64,000 nucleotides of DNA, from assembly GCF_001280595.1 (NCBI RefSeq), contig NZ_LITU01000083.1:26663-90662 (forward strand), read 5' to 3'. Source of the stretch: Paenibacillus xylanivorans (GTDB lineage Bacteria > Bacillota > Bacilli > Paenibacillales > Paenibacillaceae). Positions within the stretch are counted from its first letter, which is position 1. Every line of letters starts with the position of its first letter. The notes under the pieces are model-generated. The model searched no databases. It was not told where the DNA came from and was given only the letters and a program-made list of their open reading frames with translations. Position numbers and translations under genes: made by a program. Below are positions 60,078 through 64,000 of the stretch, piece after piece.

Positions 60078-60527
60078 TTACAGGCTCTTTTGCATACGAA
60101 CATGCAGAATGTCTGCATCATAAAAAGGTTCTTCCGAGATCACTTCATATCCGAGCTTCTCGTAGAACTTCTGCGCCTGGCATTGGGCATCCAAAATGGA
60201 GTAGGCCAATCCCAATTCGCGCGCTCTTTCTTCCATGGCTAACAGAAGCACACGTCCATAGCCGAATGCACGATGAGATTGGAGCACAGCGATACGCTGC
60301 ATTTTGGCAGTATCCTTGGTGTAATAGATCAGACGCCCGGTAGCTACTGCCTGACCATCTGTACTCAACAATACGTGATGTACGTCAGGACTAATGATAT
60401 CATATTGATCAATCTCAATGTCAGCAGGCACCTGCTGTTCGATCACAAAAACATGATTGCGAATCCCCAGTGCTTCCTGGAGTTGTTCTTCAGTGGTTAC
60501 ATAACTAATCTCAGCTGCCAATTCCAT
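60078..60527 (-). CDS. GNAT-family N-acetyltransferase
   Basis: The ATG at 60527 gives MELAAEISYVT; a TTG at 60521 is spaced better behind AGAAGGA. The acetyl-CoA loop is visible in RIAVLQSHRAFGYGRVLLLA (R/Q-x-x-G-x-G/A), with MQRIAVLQSH as the central strand and LDAQCQAQKFYEKLGYEVI at the end. Similar to ElaA/YjcF-type acetyltransferases. Substrate unknown. About 149 aa. Confidence 0.88.
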   Translation of the reverse strand: MELAAEISYVTTEEQLQEALGIRNHVFVIEQQVPADIEIDQYDIISPDVHHVLLSTDGQAVATGRLIYYTKDTAKMQRIAVLQSHRAFGYGRVLLLAMEERARELGLAYSILDAQCQAQKFYEKLGYEVISEEPFYDADILHVRMQKSL

Positions 60528-60625
60528 TCCTTCTTTCTGCTCTACGCTATCAGTCTGAATTATACAAAAAAATGCTTTTCCTGTATAGTTGAGTCTGGAA
60601 CATACTGGGAGAGGAGGTGCCAACC

Positions 60626-60739
60626 ATGGGCATGGCAGGAGTGATGGTAATCACCCTTTTGATGTCGGTCGGAATGATTGCTTTGTTGTATTATGTGACC
60701 AAGAAGGCGTACTCCAAAAAGTGGGACGAAGACGAGTGA
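60626..60739 (+). CDS. small membrane peptide, 37 aa
   Basis: ATG behind GAGAGGAGGTGCCAACC, a very good site. One helix (VMVITLLMSVGMIALLYYVT) and a charged tail (KKAYSKKWDEDE). Divergent from the acetyltransferase gene. Function unknown. Confidence 0.65.
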   Translation: MGMAGVMVITLLMSVGMIALLYYVTKKAYSKKWDEDE

Positions 60740-60757
60740 AATGCGACGTCATGTTCC

Positions 60758-61012
60758 TCAGGGTAACACTTCAACATTACCTTGTGGGGAGTAAACGTCA
60801 TGCACAACAGACTTGGAATACACATCTAGCCATACGGGCAGGTCATCATTAACCTCATTGGGCTGTTTTAACTGTTGGAATTTTACCGTATGTTCATCTC
60901 GTTCCAAACTGCAACCGACAGCAGCGCTAATTAGTATAACAAGCACAAGTAGACAGATTAAGTTTTTGGCTGTTATATATAAACGTAGTTTGCGTTCTCT
61001 CATGTTTCTCAT
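60758..61012 (-). CDS. small lipoprotein, 84 aa
   Basis: ATG behind GAGGTGACTTCCAT. Basic head, hydrophobic segment (LICLLVLVILISAAVGC) with lipobox AAVGC. The mature part is about 50 residues (VWLDVYSKSVVHDVYSPQGN). Function unknown. Confidence 0.8.
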   Translation of the reverse strand: MRNMRERKLRLYITAKNLICLLVLVILISAAVGCSLERDEHTVKFQQLKQPNEVNDDLPVWLDVYSKSVVHDVYSPQGNVEVLP

Positions 61013-61092
61013 ATGGAAGTCACCTCGTCATCGAAATGGTAATCATTCCTTTATTGTGCACCAATTCGAATAAAATATTACCAATAAAACGA

Positions 61093-61122
61093 TTGACAAT
61101 GAACACGGTTACTTGGTATGAT
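61093..61122 (+). promoter_or_regulatory. promoter of tRNA-Val
   Basis: TTGACA (61093-61098) and TATGAT (61117-61122) at 18 bases. Confidence 0.8.
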
Positions 61123-61156
61123 ACTGTTACTTGATTGGAAAACAATTAGATATCAT

Positions 61157-61229
61157 GATCTGTTAGCTCAGCTGGGAGAGCACTATCTTGACAGGGTAGG
61201 GGTCAGTGGTTCGAGCCCACTACAGATCA
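61157..61229 (+). tRNA. tRNA-Val (GAC)
   Basis: Cloverleaf with acceptor GATCTGT/ACAGATC and loop TTGACAG, anticodon GAC at 61190-61192, reading GUC and GUU. CCA is not encoded. Confidence 0.95.
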
Positions 61230-61236
61230 TAACAAA

Positions 61237-61264
61237 AAGTCCTTGCGTAGCAAGGGCTTTTTTC
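61237..61264 (+). terminator. tRNA terminator
   Basis: AAGTCCTTGC/GCAAGGGCTT followed by T-run. Confidence 0.9.
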
Positions 61265-61358
61265 TTTTGTCTGGTTTTAGAACAAGGCATTATGGAAGAC
61301 TTGGGGGACAATTGGGGGACGTAAAATTAAAAGGAATACACCCTTCGCTGCAGTTCTT

Positions 61359-61697
61359 TCACTGGCTCTTCTGCAAATCAGCAAGATTCTGTTTTCCCCA
61401 ATCGCAGAGAATCTCCAGCACAGGCATCAGCGTTAATCCTTCACGAGACAAAGAGTATTCTACTTTTGGCGGTAATTGCGGATACTCTGTACGGATAATT
61501 AATTGATCTGCCTCTAATTCCTTCAGTTGAGAGCTTAGCATTTTATGCGTAATGCCTTCCAAGGCTCTTTTCAATTCTCCATACCGCAATGTCTCTTTTT
61601 TCCACAACCAAAACAAGATATGCATTTTCCATTTTCCACCGATCAACGACATGGCATGTGAAAATGGTTTAACGTTTACTTCCTCAGCAGTTTCCAT
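61359..61697 (-). CDS. HxlR-family transcriptional regulator
   Basis: ATG behind AAAAGGAGAGTGAAAT. The HxlR winged helix is clear: LIGGKWKMHILFWLWKKETL, RYGELKRALEGITHKMLSSQ, LKELEADQLIIRTEYPQLPP (wing with the Pro pair) and YSLSREGLTLMPVLEILCDW. Divergent from the old-yellow-enzyme gene, which it probably regulates in response to an electrophile or quinone. 112 aa. Confidence 0.95.
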   Translation of the reverse strand: METAEEVNVKPFSHAMSLIGGKWKMHILFWLWKKETLRYGELKRALEGITHKMLSSQLKELEADQLIIRTEYPQLPPKVEYSLSREGLTLMPVLEILCDWGKQNLADLQKSQ

Positions 61698-61824
61698 ATT
61701 TCACTCTCCTTTTAGATAGTATCTACCTTTTAAGTGCATACTATACTCTTATTTCACCCTACTATACAATAACTCATGAAATAGAGACAAGGGCGAACAA
61801 GCCCAATAGAAGGAGAGAATAGAT

Positions 61825-63021
61825 ATGGAAAATAGTAACCGTAATTTCTTGCAGCCTTATACATTTGCGAATGGTTTTACGTTGAAAAATAGAGTGGTCA
61901 TGGCGCCGATGACAACGATGTCCAGTTTCTTCGACGGTTCAATCACCAATGATGAAGTCGATTATTATGCTGAACGGGCTGGTGGCCCTGGTATGATCAT
62001 TACGGGTGTTGCGTACGTAACCGAAGGGGGAAAGGGCTTCGAAGGTGAGCTTTCCATCGCAAGTGATTCTACCATTAAAGGACTTTCCAAAATTGCGAAG
62101 GCCATTCAGAAAGACGGAACAAAAGCGATTGTGCAAATCTTTCATGCAGGGCGCAAAACGAACTCCAAAACACTAAGAGGTGTTCAACCCACGAGTGCGA
62201 GCGCAATCGCTGCCGTACATCCAACAGGCTCTGAAACACCGCGCGAATTGACTTCCGAGGAAATCGAAAGCATTATCAAGGACTTCGGCAGAGCAACCTT
62301 ACGGGCGATTCAGGCCGGTTTTGACGGGGTAGAGCTTCATGGGGCGAACACATATCTGTTGCAGCAATTTTTCTCCGTCAATTCCAATCAACGGTCCGAT
62401 CAGTGGGGTGGCAGCTTTGAAAATCGCATGCGATTCCCGCTGGCGGTCATTCAGGAGGTAGCATCGGTTATCGATGCCCATGCGGATAAACCCTTTATCC
62501 TCGGTTACCGGATTTCACCGGAAGAAATTCATATGCCGGGCATCCGGCTCGAGGACTCCTTGGCTTTTGCCCAGGCCCTGACAGACACTCGGGTTGATTA
62601 CATTCATCTGTCGATGGGAAGCTACAAGCGAACATCTTTAAATCAACCTGGTGACAAGGAGCCAATCTTAACCAAATTCGTCCGGGTTTTGGACAACAAG
62701 AAGCCTCTGATCGGCATTGGATCAATTGAACGGCCGGAAGATGCGGAAGAAGTCATCAACGCCGGGGCGACCTTGGCTGCACTCGGACGGGAATTGATCC
62801 GCGAGCCTAAATGGGTACAGAAGGTGGAAGCAGGAGACCTTGGCAGTATTCGTTACCAAATATCCCCGTTGGATATGGATGAATTGCGCATTCCATTGGC
62901 GATGCAAACTTATCTGGAGGGTTCGTTCCGGGAGGTCATGCACTTCACCACCGATGGTCAGGTCGATAACGACTACCAGAATTCACTTGCACCGATGGAG
63001 GGTTTCGAGAAGAAGATGTAA
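61825..63021 (+). CDS. NADH:flavin oxidoreductase / old yellow enzyme family
   Basis: ATG behind AGAAGGAGAGAATAGAT. The TIM barrel has FMN motifs: KNRVVMAPMTTMSS at the start, GFDGVELHGANTYLLQQFFS with His/Asn active-site pair, and RSDQWGGSFENRMRFP. It reduces activated double bonds, often of electrophiles. Divergent from an HxlR regulator. 398 aa. Confidence 0.95.
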   Translation: MENSNRNFLQPYTFANGFTLKNRVVMAPMTTMSSFFDGSITNDEVDYYAERAGGPGMIITGVAYVTEGGKGFEGELSIASDSTIKGLSKIAKAIQKDGTKAIVQIFHAGRKTNSKTLRGVQPTSASAIAAVHPTGSETPRELTSEEIESIIKDFGRATLRAIQAGFDGVELHGANTYLLQQFFSVNSNQRSDQWGGSFENRMRFPLAVIQEVASVIDAHADKPFILGYRISPEEIHMPGIRLEDSLAFAQALTDTRVDYIHLSMGSYKRTSLNQPGDKEPILTKFVRVLDNKKPLIGIGSIERPEDAEEVINAGATLAALGRELIREPKWVQKVEAGDLGSIRYQISPLDMDELRIPLAMQTYLEGSFREVMHFTTDGQVDNDYQNSLAPMEGFEKKM

Positions 63022-63084
63022 GGGGTAGTATATAAATTACGTGAACTCAAAATTGAATAAGTAATAAATTTATGAATGACGGAG

Positions 63085-63127
63085 CAACCATTTCCTTGTA
63101 TTACAAGAGGGGATGGTTGTTTTTTTA
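63085..63127 (+). terminator. rho-independent terminator
   Basis: CAACCAT/ATGGTTG with inner TTGTA/TACAA pairing, followed by a T-run. Confidence 0.85.
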
Positions 63128-63151
63128 AATTTTATAATAATGATTTACAAA

Positions 63152-63181
63152 CACAATTAAATTGCGTACAATTTAATTGTT
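63152..63181. promoter_or_regulatory. OhrR-like operator, two half-overlapping sites
   Basis: TACAATTTAATTGTT (63167-63181) nearly matches the B. subtilis ohrA operator TACAATTAAATTGTA, and CACAATTAAATTGCG (63152-63166) lies next to it. The pair precedes the Ohr gene. Confidence 0.75.
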
Positions 63182-63246
63182 GGTAATTAAAGAGTAAATA
63201 TCATCTTTACAAAATAAAATCTAAACATACAGAGGAGCCAATACTC

Positions 63247-63666
63247 ATGAAAACATTATATGAAACTACAGTAATCAATACAGGTGGACGTCAAGGGGTT
63301 GTGCAATCGCCGGATAATGTATTTATGCTCGATGTCGCAGCTCCACCTGAACTGGGAGGCAAAGTAACGACAGCTACGAATCCAGAGCAATTGTTTGCAG
63401 CAGGCTACAGTGCTTGCTTTAATTCAGCGCTGGAGTTTCAGTTGAAGAAACACAAAGTCGAAATTGAGAGAAGCACGGTATCTGCAACGGTTATGCTTGT
63501 GACGGATCCTACGGATAATGGTGTGAAGTTGGAAGTGGAACTTGAAGTTAAAATTGAGGGTCTGGATGAGGAGACTGCACAGAAGTTTGTCAAACTTGCT
63601 CATGACTACTGCCCGTACTCCAAAGGCATCAAAGGAAATGTTAATGTTTCCGTGGAACTGGCGTAA
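63247..63666 (+). CDS. organic hydroperoxide resistance protein (Ohr/OsmC family)
   Basis: ATG behind AGAGGAGCC. The two catalytic Cys are in AAGYSACFNSALEFQL (about residue 59) and LAHDYCPYSKGIKG (about 123), as in Ohr. It detoxifies organic peroxides with lipoyl cofactors. An OhrR-like operator lies upstream; no ohrR gene is seen. 139 aa. Confidence 0.96.
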   Translation: MKTLYETTVINTGGRQGVVQSPDNVFMLDVAAPPELGGKVTTATNPEQLFAAGYSACFNSALEFQLKKHKVEIERSTVSATVMLVTDPTDNGVKLEVELEVKIEGLDEETAQKFVKLAHDYCPYSKGIKGNVNVSVELA

Positions 63667-63738
63667 TTACTGCGTTGGTCATATTTGAAAGTGTGAAGTA
63701 ATGCTTAAACTAACTGAATGAGTTTTGTTGTTCATTCT

Positions 63739-63766
63739 AAGCCTCCGAGAAATCGGGGGCTTTTCG
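63739..63766 (+). terminator. rho-independent terminator
   Basis: AAGCC-CCGA/TCGG-GGCTT followed by TTTTC. Confidence 0.85.
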
Positions 63767-63836
63767 TATTCTGTTACTCCATCGGCAATGTCTCTGGGCA
63801 CTAGGGAAATAAATATAGAACTCAATTTAGATTGAG

Positions 63837-63857
63837 ATATACCCATATGGGGTATAT
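63837..63857. promoter_or_regulatory. CsoR-like palindromic operator in a promoter
   Basis: ATATACCCATATGGGGTATA plus T is an inverted repeat of the ATACCC-N4-GGGTAT type bound by CsoR-family regulators. It fills the spacer between TTGAGA (63832-63837) and TATTAT (63855-63860), 17 bases apart. Confidence 0.6.
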
Positions 63858-63895
63858 TATAAAGGTAGAATTAAAAACCCAAAGGAGTGCAACTT

Positions 63896-64000
63896 ATGAA
63901 AAAGTATGCAATGATATTGCTGACTACGGTGATCACGGGCAGTCTGATGTTAAGTGGGTGTGGCAAGAATGCTGAGCAGGATAATAGCAGTAGTGACAGT
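63896..64000 (+). CDS. lipoprotein (3' partial)
   Basis: ATG behind CAAAGGAGTGCAACTT; the frame runs off the window end. A lipoprotein signal ends in SLMLSGC, followed by a Ser/Asp-rich linker (NAEQDNSSSDS). The CsoR-like site upstream suggests a metal- or sulfur-linked role, perhaps copper, but the body of the protein is not visible. Confidence 0.8.
   Translation, partial: MKKYAMILLTTVITGSLMLSGCGKNAEQDNSSSDS

Overview
The window is chromosomal DNA of a spore-forming Firmicute, most likely Paenibacillus. This rests on strong AAGGAGG-type ribosome binding sites, frequent TTG and GTG starts, two YjcZ-type sporulation micropeptides, a NucB-type sporulation nuclease, many small lipoproteins, a GH78 rhamnosidase locus and siderophore permeases. 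I worked from the sequence alone, so family assignments come from recognised motifs and none were checked by a search.

Layout. 1-5.2 kb: a MacB/FtsX-type ABC exporter (permease cut by the window start, then ATPase) and a sugar-type solute-binding lipoprotein. 5.2-5.7 kb: a 54-aa ORF and two tRNA genes that both carry a CAU anticodon (initiator Met and a probable Ile2). 5.9-16.4 kb: ordinary host genes, including an Asp-box beta-propeller protein, a methyltransferase, a nitrilase-fold protein, an MFS transporter, a LOV-type blue-light histidine kinase, a NucB-like DNase and several micropeptides.

16.7-34.0 kb: a 17.3-kb integrated element in tRNA-Leu(UAA), bounded by 58-bp direct repeats copied from the 3' part of the tRNA. 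It has two tandem tyrosine recombinases next to attL, a lipoprotein, a type I toxin/antisense-RNA pair, an AT-rich cargo pair ending in a HEPN-like protein, a repressor with a repeat-containing operator region, three winged-helix proteins followed by 14-bp iteron-like repeats, many overlapping small genes, a cold-shock-domain protein, an RNase H-like ORF with no standard start codon, a protein joining an Ntn-hydrolase-like domain to a phage-fibre-like tail, and a terminase-small-subunit-like HTH protein. No capsid, portal or large terminase is visible, so it looks like a satellite-like or plasmid-like phage relative rather than a complete prophage.

34.0-41.4 kb: a worn island beyond attR, with an older integrase pseudogene, an IS630 fragment, an AraC regulator with two intact GH78-type genes, and fragments of a YesM-type kinase and a Gfo/Idh/MocA oxidoreductase. 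41.7-64 kb: host genes again: an M16C peptidase, a MalY/PatB-type PLP enzyme, ung, a LOG-family protein, a glycerophosphodiesterase, a Fur-box-controlled FecCD permease pair with a half-size ABC exporter, orphan immunity-like genes, a Mn-catalase, tRNA-Val(GAC), an HxlR/old-yellow-enzyme pair, an Ohr peroxidase with an OhrR-like operator, and a lipoprotein start behind a CsoR-like operator.
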